The notes under the pieces are model-generated. The model saw only the letters and a list, made by a program, of their open reading frames with translations, searched no databases and had not been told where the DNA came from. A DNA stretch of 64,000 nucleotides. Source: Nigrospora sphaerica. Lineage: Eukaryota > Ascomycota > Sordariomycetes > Amphisphaeriales > Apiosporaceae. A program made the position numbers and the translations under genes. Positions 1 to 11,206 of this stretch are shown piece by piece. The DNA lies in assembly GCA_018287875.1 (NCBI GenBank), contig JAGVVL010000015.1:310001-374000 (forward strand), in the 5' to 3' direction. The stretch's first letter is position 1. Every line of letters begins with the position of its first letter.

Positions 1-316
1 GTGATATGTACACAGTAGGCAGCCCCCCATGTTCATTCATTCCGCCGCCCCACATGGAGTGCCTGCATCGCATTCCGTCATAGGACCCTTTCCTGCAGGC
101 CGACTCCCTGTCAACGGCTAGTCCGTAGAGGGGAGTAGCGGCTTTCTCTGACCGGGCCGCTCCCCAAACCCCGGTCCATTTGGTTGCTTCTGTTTGCTCC
201 CATGGATCTACCATAGACACGGTAGGCATGGGGTGGTGGTGGGGGAACCCAATCAACGGGCATGCGGCTTCCCAGGCGCGTCGACAGCCCCTCCGCACCG
301 CCTTTCCCTTCCGACA
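1..316. other. intergenic, left edge of window
   Basis: I see no supported gene here. It lies downstream of the minus-strand membrane protein that ends at 317, so it probably holds that gene's 3' UTR. Open frames in the stretch are short or are GC-driven shadows. Confidence 0.5.
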
Positions 317-808
317 TCACTCGGCGGCGGCGGCGTCACCTGGGTCCGAGGCCTGGGCGGACGAGCGGCGACGGCCGTCGGGGGGGGCGGCGGCGGCGTC
401 GGCGGCTCCGTCGTGGGGGCGGCGGCGCAGCTCGAGGTGGGGGTCGATCCAGTCGGTCAGGCAACAGGCGGCGAAGACGAGGGCGGCGAGGGCGGCGACG
501 ACGCCGGCGGCGGCGAGGGCGGGGTGGCGGGCGGCGAAGTCGAGGCGGGCGACGAGGCAGGCGCAGAGCCAGCGCGCGGCCGGGGTGACGAGGAGGCGGC
601 GCTCGGCGGCGAGGTCGGGGTTCAGCGTCACGAGCAGGGCCAGCAGCAGGCCCACGATGGCCCCCAGCAGCGCCACCGTCAGCACCTGGATCCACGCCAG
701 CAGCACCGCCAGGTTCTTGATGGTCTCGAGCACCTTGTACCCCTCGGCCACGAGCGGCGTCACCTGGTCGAAGGCCGCGTTGATCTGCTTCGAGTACGGC
801 ATCCCCAT
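317..808 (-). CDS. small two-helix membrane protein, unknown function
   Basis: The frame encodes 163 aa without an intron, starting at 808. Residues about 32-62 form a long hydrophobic stretch rich in Leu, Val and Ala, and residues about 97-122 form a second, ending at a Cys-Cys pair. Between them is a basic segment. The tail from about 125 on is Ala, Arg, Asp and Pro rich and looks disordered. This suggests a small integral membrane protein, perhaps with a hairpin topology. I do not recognise the family. The opposite strand carries longer open frames (180-913), but those are Gly/Arg/Ala-rich products of extreme GC bias. The methionine-initiated frame with hydrophobic periodicity is the better choice. 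Confidence 0.6.
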   Translation of the reverse strand: MGMPYSKQINAAFDQVTPLVAEGYKVLETIKNLAVLLAWIQVLTVALLGAIVGLLLALLVTLNPDLAAERRLLVTPAARWLCACLVARLDFAARHPALAAAGVVAALAALVFAACCLTDWIDPHLELRRRPHDGAADAAAAPPDGRRRSSAQASDPGDAAAAE

Positions 809-1956
809 GGCGGAGGTGGCGGCATGTCCTCTTTCCCTTTTTCTTTTTTTTTCCTTTGCAGGTGCTTGAATCTAGCGGCGGGCGCGAAGAAAAGCAAGCG
901 TGTGCGCGGGTAGAGGAGAGACGGACGATAAAGGATCTAAGTAGCCTGACGCGGGGCGGTTGTCAAAATCAGCCCATGACAAGCCAGCCGCACGGAGCTC
1001 GAGCGGGCGAGGTGGCGCCCCGTCCGGCGTTTGAAGGCAACGGCCCCGCCTTGCGGCTCGGCCCCCTTTCCCTTCCAGTTCGAGCGGCGTCGGCAAAGGG
1101 ACTGCTGGCTCGGCCCCCGGGATGGCAAGAAAGCCGTCACGTCGTTTTCGTGGGCAGACTCACCTCGGGCAGATGTCTCATTGGGTTGGCGGGGGCGGGG
1201 CGGGGTTCCCGGGATTAAGAGGTAAGTACCTAAATGGCGATACCAGAACACCAGCATTCGCGAAACTCTTGCATCCGGGACGGGGAATGGCAGAGGACGA
1301 GACGGGGAACGGGATAACCGAGGCGGGGGTTCCGTTGTTATGTGCTTAGGATGGGCTCCCGTCGACGTCACCGGTGCCATCGTCAAACAGCTCATCTAAG
1401 GTTGTTGGGGCTGCGCACTTGTCATCCTATCGTCAAAGACGATCACCGCTGGCCACCTGCGACTCAATTGGTTCCCCGCGCCGTAAAACAGACCTGGGAA
1501 GGATGGATGGATCTGCAAGGCTCCATGTCCCATCTTCAAGGCCTAAGCAGCGGCAAGATACGCGCCTCGGCATGGGATACGTCTGGTTCAATTCGAATAC
1601 CAAATGCTGGCCAATTGCCGTGGCTACCCTTACCTATCGTAGCGAGGGTAGGTACGTACATGTACCTGAAGGTGCAGGTGGCAATTGGATTGTCGGCAGC
1701 GCTAATCGTTAGCCTCGATCCTTCCCCCAAGCACACTGGCCACTCACCGCTCGAGAAGGCAGACGTCGTTGCAATGGCGGCCTCCAGGCCGTTGCTGCCT
1801 GGGTTTTGCTCCAAGTCGTCCAGTGGGAGCCGGGAGAGGAACACTTCGTTCCCTCTGTTCATCAAGTGCTGCCCTTCCTCCGGCTCGCATCTTATCGCTT
1901 AGAGCCTCACCTATACTATTCCATATTCCCTTCACCCAATCAGCCGGCGACCGATC
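809..1956. promoter_or_regulatory. divergent intergenic region
   Basis: This 1.1 kb separates two divergent genes (808 minus, 1957 plus) and must hold both promoters. A T-rich tract at about 840-858 lies just upstream of the minus-strand start. The run before 1957 is pyrimidine-rich. A plus-strand open frame at 1342-1902 has no recognisable composition or motif and I do not call it. Confidence 0.45.
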
Positions 1957-3285
1957 ATGGGTAAGCCCTCTAAGGCCGACTACCTCGGCGACCAGCCGGG
2001 CGAGACGGGCGATGCTGTGTCGCTCCACACAACGCCAGGCACGCCGGGCGCGAGCGGTCCGCCCGTGTACCTCGACGAGCACTACGACGACGATGTCCCC
2101 GCGCTGGCCGCCGACGGCCTCGACAGCCTCCAAGACCTGCCGCCCCTCTACAGTGATGCTGTCGAAGATTTGGCCTCGGCGTCCGGCACCGCCCTGCTGC
2201 CGCCGCCGGCCGCCGCTTCTACCGCGCCACGGCTGCGCTACAGCCCGTTCCGGACCGACACCACCACAGGCGCCGTCGCCTACATGGAGCGCGCGCTGGC
2301 GGCATCGCCGCAGGAGCTCGAGCACCACATCGGTGAGCTGGCTAAGACGCCGCCGCGCCCGCAGCTGCGCATCGTCGGCACGCACCGCGAGACGCAGCGC
2401 AAGAGCGACGGCAAGTCCGAGACCAACACGGTGACCGACTTCGACCTCGTCATCGAGATGGCGCCGTACCTGTACGCCGACGCGCAGCACCGCCGCTCGT
2501 GGGCACAGCTGCGCAGCGTCGACAACGACGAGAAGGTACACCGCGGCACGCTGTTCGCCCGGCGCGGCCATCGGTCCCGGCCGCGGGACGTCGAAAACAG
2601 CCACCTCGTCGAAGACGACAAGCCGTCGCTCGAGGAGTGGTGCCACCGCTTCTGCGCCAGCCACGCCGGGCTCAAGTGCTTCACGCTGCGCCGCCGCATG
2701 ACGGGTTTCAACCTGCCGCGTGTGCGCGAGCAGCTCGCCGCCCTCGTACGCCGCACCAACTACCGTGGCCGCGTCGACATCGACCTCGTGACGCGCGACG
2801 CCCGCGTCGACGTCTACAACGAGGCTCGCATCAACCGCTGGCGCCTGAACACCTGGGTCCGCCTGATATTCTTCTGCACCCTTCTCTTCGTGCTCGCTTG
2901 GCCCTACCTCTGGCTGCGTACCCGCTGCTGGGAGGTCGCCGTCGTTGACTGGCCTTTCTCGCGCCCCGCCGACGACGACGAAGACGGCGCCGGCTACGAC
3001 AACGAAGACGGCTCCGTCGGCCACCACCGCAGCCGCCCGCGCCGCTACGTCGCCCTCAGCGAGGACCAGTGGTACAATATCTGGGCCCGCGCCATTCACC
3101 GCGCCGTCCTCGACCGTCGCCAGAAGACGCTTGACCAGGACGACCTGCGCGCCGCCGCCGCCGCCGCCGCCGCCCAGCCCAGTTTCGAGGCCGCCGGGGC
3201 CGACGGCGTCGCCGGCCTCTTCCGCGCTGGGCTCAACGCCATGAACGAGATGAACATCCAGATGGGCTGGGGTGGGGACCAGTAG
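1957..3285 (+). CDS. conserved one-pass membrane protein, unknown function
   Basis: The frame is intronless and encodes 442 aa. Residues 1-110 are acidic, Pro/Ser/Ala-rich and probably disordered, and include a PPLY-type motif near 65-70. Residues about 150-290 look folded, with alternating basic and aromatic segments and several His, Cys and Arg. A single hydrophobic helix at about 305-325 ends in a Trp-Pro-Tyr-Leu-Trp stretch. After an acidic linker (about 340-360) there is a second folded segment with a YVALSEDQWYN core and an Ala-rich run. The layout suggests a membrane-anchored protein with domains on both sides. I know of uncharacterised ascomycete proteins with this layout but cannot name a function. 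The start follows a C/T-rich leader and is the first ATG of the frame. Confidence 0.75.
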   Translation: MGKPSKADYLGDQPGETGDAVSLHTTPGTPGASGPPVYLDEHYDDDVPALAADGLDSLQDLPPLYSDAVEDLASASGTALLPPPAAASTAPRLRYSPFRTDTTTGAVAYMERALAASPQELEHHIGELAKTPPRPQLRIVGTHRETQRKSDGKSETNTVTDFDLVIEMAPYLYADAQHRRSWAQLRSVDNDEKVHRGTLFARRGHRSRPRDVENSHLVEDDKPSLEEWCHRFCASHAGLKCFTLRRRMTGFNLPRVREQLAALVRRTNYRGRVDIDLVTRDARVDVYNEARINRWRLNTWVRLIFFCTLLFVLAWPYLWLRTRCWEVAVVDWPFSRPADDDEDGAGYDNEDGSVGHHRSRPRRYVALSEDQWYNIWARAIHRAVLDRRQKTLDQDDLRAAAAAAAAQPSFEAAGADGVAGLFRAGLNAMNEMNIQMGWGGDQ

Positions 3286-4494
3286 GTACGACCGGGGGTG
3301 ATTCCCCTGCGCCTCGGGCTCCGCCGCCTGGCCCACGGGCCGGTATCCTTCACATCCGACGTCTATGACGATGCGTGGCCGGTTTACGTGATGCTTTACG
3401 AGATTGCTATATACCCTTGAACCCTGGCATTGCACTTTGATTTTGATCTATACAGGCGAGTGGACACATGCTTCACTCGGGTCCTAGATTCGTTGCTCGG
3501 CCGCCAACCCCCCGTTTCGACGTTTGGTGACCACTAGAACAGTTCCTGCCATGGTAGTATACTGCAAGTCGCTTGCGGCACTGTCTCCTGCGTTGCCACC
3601 GATTATAGTAGGCATTCAGACGTCAGAGAGGTTCGATGCTAAATTTTCTATATATGTTTTACGATATACCAGTTTTATCTAGGTCCTACTGTTATGTAGG
3701 CCAGAGACGTTCTTCGCCACGGCCGCCTCTATCGACTGCGACCCGAAGGGAGCGCTGAAACGGGTTAACGATGGCTACGGCGAGCATGTTCCTCGACACC
3801 ACTCCCACCGTTTTGAATCTGGTAGGATCCAGCACCATTGAAATCTGTTTCTGGCCGTGGGGCGATCCGTGTGGGCCTGGCTCGTCGGTACTGGCTCACC
3901 CGCCATCTCCCCGGTAGGCACTTTCGACTATAACAGGCAGTGTGGCACGCTTCTCGAAAGCAGCCGAGGCATTGCCATGCCGTCGTCTTTAGCTGATGCC
4001 ACGCTGTGTATCTCGATGTGCATTTTGGGATCGTCTCTCGGCCGTGGCAACTAGAAACTTCTTCCGTATTCCACTTTCTCCTTTAAAGCCATGACTTGCC
4101 CCTGTCATTGGCGTTCTTGGGCGTCTTTGTCCTCAACAAGGAATCGCAATGTGCCTTTGTGTATTCCAGGCGGTACGAATACCGACGGATCGCAAGTTCG
4201 AGGTAACACGGTTATACGACAGATCACTCCACTCCCTGCTTCAGACACAACCTCACAATCTTGGAGTGCAGGAAAGAAAGCGTCATTTTTATTTCCTAGT
4301 GGTCGACCTCGATTCTCACGGTAGCACACGTTATAAAGGACTCAGGTTTTCTAGCACAGTAGCGGAAACGGAGGTGCAGATAAACACAGCAAAAAGGAGC
4401 AGAGGAAACAAATAGCATAGCCTTATCACAGCCAAACCACATGGCTCTCGCCTCTGTACAACTCCTCATCCCCCCCGCGCCCCGGTACGCTCGA
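3286..4494. other. intergenic between convergent genes
   Basis: This region lies between two convergent genes, so it holds their 3' UTRs. It is less GC-rich than the flanking genes, with AT-rich patches near 3640-3690. Several short open frames (3857-4054, 4091-4415) show no domain or splice structure and I leave them out. Confidence 0.45.
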
Positions 4495-5118
4495 TTACAA
4501 GAAGCCCAACAACAACAAGCTGAGGCCCAGGCCGCCGAGGAGCGTGGTGACGACGGCCGAGACGGTGAGCAGCAGGCCCTGGACCAGCACGTTGAGGGAG
4601 AGGACGAGGGCGCTAAGCGCCAGCAGGAGCGGGTTGACGCGGGCCAGCAGCGGGCGCAGGCCGAGGCGCTCGATGGCGGCGCGCACCGTGCTCGCGACCT
4701 CGTAGACGACGTCGAGCACCTTTTCCGTCAGGCACTGCGCGTCGCACGCCTCCTCCTCCTGGCGCGCGGCCGGGGCGCCGCGGCGGCGCGGGAGCGACGC
4801 CTTGGCGTCCCGCAGCGCGTCGGCCATGGCCGCGAAGCGCGCGTTGACGGCCGCGGCGAGGACCTCGACCTCGCCGGCCGACGGCTTCTCGGGGGCGCTG
4901 TCGAGGGTCGCGTCTGCCGGGGAGCGGCCGGGGGGTCAGCGTTGCGTCCCGACGTCGGGCGCGGGCGGGGCGGGCTCACTGATCTGCGTCGTCTGCGCGA
5001 CGACGGCCTGCTTGAGGCTGTCGAGGACGGCCGCCTGGGACCCGAACTGGCGCTTTTCCACGGCGGCCGAAAGGACGCCGGCGGCCAGGGCCAGGACGGC
5101 GACGAAGGAGAGCTTCAT
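4495..5118 (-). CDS. small secreted or membrane-associated protein, two exons
   Basis: The model is complement(4495..4913, 4980..5118), 185 aa. Exon 1 starts at 5118 with a signal peptide (MKLSFVAVLALAAGVLSA) followed by a Lys-Arg site of the Kex2 type at about residues 22-23. The 66-bp intron (4914-4979) has a GTGAGC donor, a GCTGAC branch point and a CGGCAG acceptor, and the phases join exactly. Exon 2 has one short Cys cluster (about residues 92-96), then a hydrophobic C-terminus of about 60 residues with several Leu/Val-rich stretches, so the mature protein may insert into or coat a membrane. I do not recognise a family. The long plus-strand frame over the same bases is a shadow. Confidence 0.72.
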
Positions 5119-5977
5119 GGTGGTTGGTTGGAGGGGGCGGGTTGGCGAACCAAAGCGGCGGGCGGGCGGAGCGGTAGAGGACAGAAGAGCCGGGGAAACG
5201 CAGGTCGGGCGGGTGCGGGCCTGGCGGTACGGGATGGGACACCCAATGGCGAACCCAGGTCGCTCATATATCTTCACCAGGTGTCGACCGTGCCTCCTCG
5301 ACCCTTGGGCCGACGGATGTACGATGTAACCTCGCCAGCACTTGCTCGTCGGCAAGAGGCGGGTCGGGCCCCCTTACGACTGCGCGCATGACATCAGGGA
5401 CCAGACGCGGCACGGCCCTGGCTGCAAATCGCGGCTCGTCGGCGCGTGGGTGCGGACGAAGCCCCTGCACCGGCACCGTGGCCGCGATGGGGTAACATCG
5501 GGGGCCTACGCGGGCCAATGGTCGGAGGATTTTCATCGTCATTGACAGACCGACCCCCCGGTCCCGATGACGCGCACTGGGATGCCGTTTCCTGTTTCTG
5601 CCAGACGGGTACCCGAAAAGGGCATCCGCCAGGGACCCTGGATACACCCCTTTTCCCTGTTTCCTGGCCCCTTCCAGACTCGGGTCTGAGTTACCGTCCA
5701 CGGGCTGTGGAGAGGCCTGTCCCTTTCGGATCCCGGCAAGGATTTGCGACGTGGTGCCGGGTAGCTATACTAGTGCAACAAGGTCGAATGTGCCAAGTCA
5801 CCAGCCGCGCATTGTGGGGCAGGGGAAACGCATAGGAAAAGTAGGCGGGCCGGAAGACAATGGGATCAATGGTATTTTAACGCTCAACTAGACAATGCCC
5901 AGGGCCCAAGCCCAACGCCCGAACGCCCCCCTCCCCGTTCCCCCCCTATCGTGACACGTGACGGTGGCGGCACCGGA
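5119..5977. other. upstream region of the secreted protein; no gene seen
   Basis: The stretch holds the promoter of the 5118 gene and the 3' flank of the 6874 gene, both on the minus strand. A TATA-like tatatatc lies at about 5265-5273, roughly 150 bases upstream of the 5118 start. Open frames here are unsupported. Confidence 0.4.
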
Positions 5978-6874
5978 CTATTTTTTCGTGGCGCCCTCGG
6001 GCGCGGGCTCGAGGCCGTGGGTAATGACGAGCCACAAGGTGGCGGGGGCGAGGTTGAGGGAGACGTCGGCGGCGGCGGGGCCCATCTCGACGGGGGCGAG
6101 CCACTGGCCGAGGACGCTCATCTGGGCGGCGGGGCCGGTGGCGCGCTGCTCGGCGGCGCGGGAGAGCAGGGCGTCGGCAGAGGGGGCGTGGACGAGCTGG
6201 GCGAGCTCGGCCGTGTCGAGAATGGTGGCGTGGAGGTGACGCGGGTGGAACCAGTCCTTGTTGGCGGCGCCGACGTAGGCGGTGGCGCGTTCGCGCGGCG
6301 TGCGCGGCTTGGCGGCGACGGCGTTGACGGCGGCGAAGGGCAGCTGGACGGCGGCACTGACGGCGCGGAGGGCGGTGCCGACGGGCAGGGCCACGGCGCC
6401 CGCGAGCACGCCGAACCCGGCGCCGACGTAGTTGCCGGCGCGCGCCTTGGCGGCGATGTCGTGGCCGACGTCGCGCGCATGGTGCGCCGTCGCCTTGCCG
6501 AAGCGCTTGGGCACGTGGCCGACGTGGCGCGCCATGTCGGCCGCGTGCGATACGGCCTGGTCGCCCACCGAGGCCGTCAGGAAGGCGTTGATGGTGTGCA
6601 CGAAGGCGTGCCACGTGCCGGCCGGGATCCCGTACGCCTGCAGCGACGGCGCGTACGCCGCCACGAAGGGCGCCGCCGCGTCCGGCCGCGTCTGCGGCAG
6701 CGCCACCGGCCGCTCGATGGGCGTTGTGTGCGCGTAGGTGGGCGGTGCGTCCGTTGGGAAGTTGAAGGGCGCCTCCACCGACGGCTGCTGCCGTGCACCC
6801 GCCGGGCCGGCGCTCGTCGCGTCGTACGAAGGCAGCGCTTCAGCGGCCGCCTCAGCTTCCTTGTCGGCCGACAT
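5978..6874 (-). CDS. unknown-function protein, paralogue of the 8957 gene
   Basis: The frame is intronless and encodes 298 aa, starting at 6874. The N-terminus is acidic and Ala-rich, with a PSYDA motif and a second PPTYA motif of the PY type at about 44-48. A conserved block follows at about 55-85 (LPQTRPDA, then FVAAYAPSLQAYGI), then a Trp-His-Phe segment, a His-rich amphipathic stretch (about 105-135), a Gly/Ala-rich hydrophobic segment (about 148-180), and a late DWFHPRHLHATI block. The same order of blocks occurs in the protein at 8957-10231, so I infer a shared fungal family. I know no function. The hydrophobic middle and PY-like motifs hint at membrane association and ubiquitin-ligase contact, but that is inference. 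Confidence 0.7.
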   Translation of the reverse strand: MSADKEAEAAAEALPSYDATSAGPAGARQQPSVEAPFNFPTDAPPTYAHTTPIERPVALPQTRPDAAAPFVAAYAPSLQAYGIPAGTWHAFVHTINAFLTASVGDQAVSHAADMARHVGHVPKRFGKATAHHARDVGHDIAAKARAGNYVGAGFGVLAGAVALPVGTALRAVSAAVQLPFAAVNAVAAKPRTPRERATAYVGAANKDWFHPRHLHATILDTAELAQLVHAPSADALLSRAAEQRATGPAAQMSVLGQWLAPVEMGPAAADVSLNLAPATLWLVITHGLEPAPEGATKK

Positions 6875-8956
6875 GCTGGGTTCTCCGGTCGTGTGTCTGT
6901 CTGCTGCGGAGGCGCAGGTGAACGGGATTGCCGGTGCGGAGGCGCACGGGCTGGATCGAGGAGAGGTCGGCGTAGACGGAATGATGGTGCAGAGTAGCCT
7001 ACCTAGATACGGTACCCATCGTGAGATGAGGCAGGAGACCAGGCATATATATGCCTCTTGTCCTATCGCTCATGCCGGCCCGGCCGAGCTAGTCGAGTCA
7101 CGGCGGTTAGCATTGGCGTCGAATGCGATTGCGAAGCGCCCATGCGTGCTGGTATTGCGGGACCCCGAGAGGCTCAGCGCTGGCGCAGCCCCAGACATTG
7201 GGCGCTGTTTTCGCACCCGAGCTATTTGTTAGGTGCTTATGTGCTGGGTCTTCCCTGCCTAGACGGACGGGAGGCCCTGTGGCTGAGCCGTCGTCTGGGG
7301 CTTTTGCCTACCAAACTAGGTAGGTAGACCGTTGTACGTGCGAACAGCTGTCGTTGCAGCTAAGCACGGTAGTACCGCTAGGGACGTAGTGCTTATTCGT
7401 TGGTCAGTTACGCTACGCCCACCGCTTATCAGGTCCCGCAGGCCCTTAAACCAGTCAAAGGGCCAGCGATCATTTCTTCCACGCTGTTCTTCCCCGCAGA
7501 GCAGCGGCGTCGCCGGGCTTCCCGTCCTGCGGCCCCAGCGAAGGCGTGACGCGGCAGTCGGTCTTTGGGCCGGACGCACGGCCGTCCATGCGTGCCGCCC
7601 ATACGTCTGGCGTGAGAGCAGTACTGTGATGCAGCAGAGGCGATGCCGCGGGGGCGGGGAGTGTTAGCGCCGCACCTTTTGAGTGAAGAGGCAGCCCTAG
7701 CATACGCATGCGATGCGAAGCTTTGCCCAGCCAGCGCCGAAGTGGGGGGGCATTCACGGCATGATGTTTCATCTCTTCAACCATCACGCCCCGTTAAGGC
7801 TCGCCTTCGCTGTGGCCCATCGCGGGTCTTTTGAGAAAAGACACCGGCATCGCGAATCCGTTCTTAATGACGCTACCACCCTCGAGTCGGTGGTAGATTG
7901 TCTGATGTTGCCGTCCGCGGAACCGAACCCGTCGCCCAACCGTCTAGAGGACCTCTGACGTAGGTCTCGATGGCCGAAGGGGATGTGACTGGCGTTGGGT
8001 AGAGCGAAGGCGAAGACGATACCGAGCGCATTGGGTACGAGATGCCTCAATGCAGGACTCGCGGCGTATCATCTGTCTACGCGGCCGCCAGCGGATCGAC
8101 AACAGCGACAACGCTTCCCACAGGGCAGAGCAACCTGTAAGCGCTGGCCCCCCCCCCCAACTTTGTTGCCTTTGGCATGATCGGGCTGAGCTGACGGATA
8201 TTCACCAGTAGGATCGGTGGGTGGACTGATCTGCATCGCTTTTGTCTGCGGCTGGCTTTGCCGATCCCGCTGCGCCACGAGGCGGCATCATGGGGGGCTT
8301 GAGGCAAATTTGAAGCTGGAAACAGCTTGATGGAAACAGGCCCGCAAGCATACCAGCTTTGTAGGGTAGGTTTGGGGCCAAAGTGGCGGACATGTCGTAT
8401 TCTCCCGGTGTTTCTACAAGGGCAGGCACGGATTGGTTGGAGCTGTTTCCGTTTCCAATTGAACGCCATGGCCGCCGCCCAGATTTCTCTACCACCGTTA
8501 TGAGATGTTCAGAGACTTGCCGTTTCCCACAAACGAAACCGAGTAGTAAGCCCCCGACCCAAGCGACCTGCTCAGGGACACGCGCACGAGAGAGGGCACG
8601 CTACGATGTCCCGGCGGTTGATAACCGTTCGCTGCGCCGTGCTAAGTCATGTACTTTCATGCACCTCGTTGCGGGGCTGCGTGCGGGGCGCCCTCGCTGT
8701 CGTGCCCCTCGATTCCTACTCGATGCTGTCCCTGTTTAGCCCAATCGCGTCCCTGTTAGTGCTTACTAGCGGTTGCGCTTAGCATGATCCGACCACGGTT
8801 ATGCTAGCAGCGAACTCGTCTTTATATTCACACCAAGGCAGCACAGCTTGACGTCTTGTGTTCTTGACATGCCGTTTCACTCTACGCTGTCTCAACTATA
8901 CTATACTGTCCGCCTTCCCCTTCTTATACACTATTTGACTGTGCAATCCCAGAAAT
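6875..8956. promoter_or_regulatory. 2.1-kb divergent region between the paralogous pair
   Basis: This holds the promoters of the divergent paralogues at 6874 and 8957. A poly-C run lies at about 8149-8158. The sequence just before 8957 contains ctatactatactgtc and a TATA-like tatacacta near 8926. No open frame here has coding features I trust. Confidence 0.45.
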
Positions 8957-10231
8957 ATGTTCAACCGTCGTGGACCTATTGCTAAAATCGTCGGAAGTGC
9001 CGTGGACCTGACCAACGAGTATAAGGCAGATCGCAAGGAACAAAAAGCCAAGGAGACGCCAGCAACGACTGAGGCATCGGTCCCGAGCACGGGCAACAAC
9101 ACCGCCCCTGCCGCAGAGCAACACAATGAGCACGAGCCCTCAAGGGACAGCAGTATCGACGAGCAATGGGCTCTGGACCTAGACGAGGCTCAACAAGCGT
9201 GTAATGCCACGAGCAGCGCCGCCGGCGAAACCAACATCGATACCGTCGTGCAGAGCTTGGCTGCGCGGCCCGTGACGCTGCCGCCCAGCGCCCAGAACCG
9301 GCTGGAGCTGCCCGTCGTCTTGCCCCAGCGCCGCCCGGGGGCGCAGCACCGCGGCTTCGTGCACGGGTACGCGCCCATGCTGGGGCAGTGCGGCATTGAC
9401 GAAAAGGCGTGGATGGAGTTCCTCGAAGGGCTCGACGCCAGCATCAACGCGAACCCGTGGTTCCACGTCGTCAACGCGGCGACGGGCGTCGCGGGCATGG
9501 CCCACAGCGCCCTGGCCGGCTTCAGCGCCGTCGGCATGCTGGCCGGGCTCGCCGTGTCGGCCGCGCTCGAGGCCGGCCGCAAGGGCTACGTGCAGTACCG
9601 GCAGAACGGCTACCTGGACCGCGTCAACGAGGCCTTCTTTGCGCCGCGCGGCCTCTACTGCTTCCTCGTGGCGTACCGGCCCGACGCCGCCGCCGGCGAG
9701 GCCGTCGCCGAGGTCGACCTGCGCACCCACACGGCGCGCGCCATCGAGCAGCGCGACGGCCAGGGCCGCTGGAAAAAGCTGACGGCGGCGGCCGCCGCCA
9801 CGACCCACGGCGAGGCCGAGATCCCCGCCTCGGCGCCCCTCGTCTTCACACAGCTCGACGCCCTCGATGAGGGCCAGAAGACCAACGCGTTCCAGCGCTT
9901 TGGTGACTCGCTCGCCGGCTACTTTGACAAGCGGGCGGCGGACAAGTTCGAGGCCCAGCACCCCGGCAGCAAGCTTACTGCCGGCCAGGCGTCGGCCCCC
10001 GGGGACCCCAGCACCGAGGCCGCGCCGGCAAAGACGAGCAGCTTTCAGGGCCCCGTCGCGCGCGTGTACGGAATCCACAAGGAGAAGCGGGCCCAGAGGA
10101 AACAAAACAGAGAAGCGAGAAGCAGCCAGCGGCCGTTGAAGCGGCTCATGACCGAGGACGTGCTGTATCTCATGGTGGCCAATATGCCTACACAGGATGA
10201 GCTGGACAGGCTGGCGGCCGCGATGGCCTAG
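8957..10231 (+). CDS. unknown-function protein, larger paralogue of the 5978 gene
   Basis: The frame is intronless and encodes 424 aa. Residues 1-90 are charged and probably disordered. The family core begins near 103 with LPPSAQNRLELPVVLPQRRP and continues with FVHGYAPMLGQCGIDEKAW, a Phe-Leu-Glu segment, a Gly/Ala-rich hydrophobic stretch (about 176-205), and an AFFAPRGLYCFLVAY block near 225. These match in order the blocks of the 298-aa protein on the other side of the divergent region. This copy has a longer C-terminal tail, with an acidic and Ala-rich section and a Lys/Arg-rich segment near 375-395. No catalytic signature is visible. A long minus-strand frame over it (9179-10315) is a shadow. 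Confidence 0.72.
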   Translation: MFNRRGPIAKIVGSAVDLTNEYKADRKEQKAKETPATTEASVPSTGNNTAPAAEQHNEHEPSRDSSIDEQWALDLDEAQQACNATSSAAGETNIDTVVQSLAARPVTLPPSAQNRLELPVVLPQRRPGAQHRGFVHGYAPMLGQCGIDEKAWMEFLEGLDASINANPWFHVVNAATGVAGMAHSALAGFSAVGMLAGLAVSAALEAGRKGYVQYRQNGYLDRVNEAFFAPRGLYCFLVAYRPDAAAGEAVAEVDLRTHTARAIEQRDGQGRWKKLTAAAAATTHGEAEIPASAPLVFTQLDALDEGQKTNAFQRFGDSLAGYFDKRAADKFEAQHPGSKLTAGQASAPGDPSTEAAPAKTSSFQGPVARVYGIHKEKRAQRKQNREARSSQRPLKRLMTEDVLYLMVANMPTQDELDRLAAAMA

Positions 10232-11206
10232 TGACGCGAGCCGTGGACTTTTGCCCGCAGGGGAAATGAGTAGACTGCATGTTGGTTTTGAGCTTTTAGC
10301 ACCACTGCTACCCATTCACACATGAATGAGGATCACTTATACAGATATTCTTAGCGATAATAAACTCCGTAACCTTACCTGATGTTGTCAAGCGCGAGAT
10401 CAGCCTTTAAACTTCAACTTGATATAGTGTTCTTCACCTGGCCTTCAAGGTAAGATAATATCGTTGCACTTCTTAAGCAGGCAGATGGACCGTTTCTAAC
10501 GAGATACACAACAACACCAGTACCTACTATTGACCTGTGAGCTTCGCTTTTGAACGATGGCCAGTGCACCGTATCCCTTTATTTTTATAAGTTCCTGGCT
10601 AGTTGCTAGTCCCACATATACAACATCCACGTACTTCGACACCTGGCGTCACCCGGCCGGGATATACCACGGAACGAGGAATCTAGGGGGTGCGGGCCGT
10701 CTTCGACAAGACCGTCGACCCGCAGCGCCTGACGTGAGCATATCCGGGCTTCCGGAGGGTGTGAATCGGCTCTTCGGAAATTCCGCAGAGTCCGTCGGCC
10801 CCGAGCAGCCTTGGTGGAGAAGAGGGCGTCTGACGTCAGTGACTCCTGGTAGGGCGGCGGCAAAGTGACTCCTTATAGGGCAGCGGCAAGAAGTGGATAA
10901 CGCACGATGGGGGGGCGGGTGGCGGGCAAATGTGGGCAGACCCAGTGAATCACGAGATAGGTGGGTGCTATACTGTCTGTGCATGGCCTGCTCGCCGAGC
11001 GTTCGTTCCTTGTCTACGCACGTCTGGACATTTGGAAGATTCCGTGACTCGGACCGTTCAAATTTTGGTGTTGTTTTGTTTCTTAAACCTTTCTAATAGA
11101 AGCGACCAGAAAAGAATACCGTGATGCATTGCTTAATTTGAACCCGCCCATCCTCTTCTCCATTCCTGGCTCGACGTAAACAAAACCCACATACCACAAA
11201 GCTAAC
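10232..11206. other. intergenic; no gene seen
   Basis: The first 350 bases are AT-rich and fit a 3' UTR. An imperfect direct repeat built on tgactcc...taggg lies at about 10840-10890. The last 100 bases before 11207 are C/T- and A-rich, as in a fungal leader. Confidence 0.45.

Noticed and set aside
180..913. Long plus-strand open frames of 229 and 239 codons
   Set aside because: They oppose the membrane-protein frame at 317-808 and consist of Gly/Arg/Ala runs expected from very high GC with no stop codons.
1744..3435. Minus-strand frame of 563 codons over the 442-aa gene
   Set aside because: It is a mirror of a GC-rich coding strand, with Val/Ala/Gly/Arg composition and no motif. The plus-strand protein has a clear membrane helix and acidic N-terminus.
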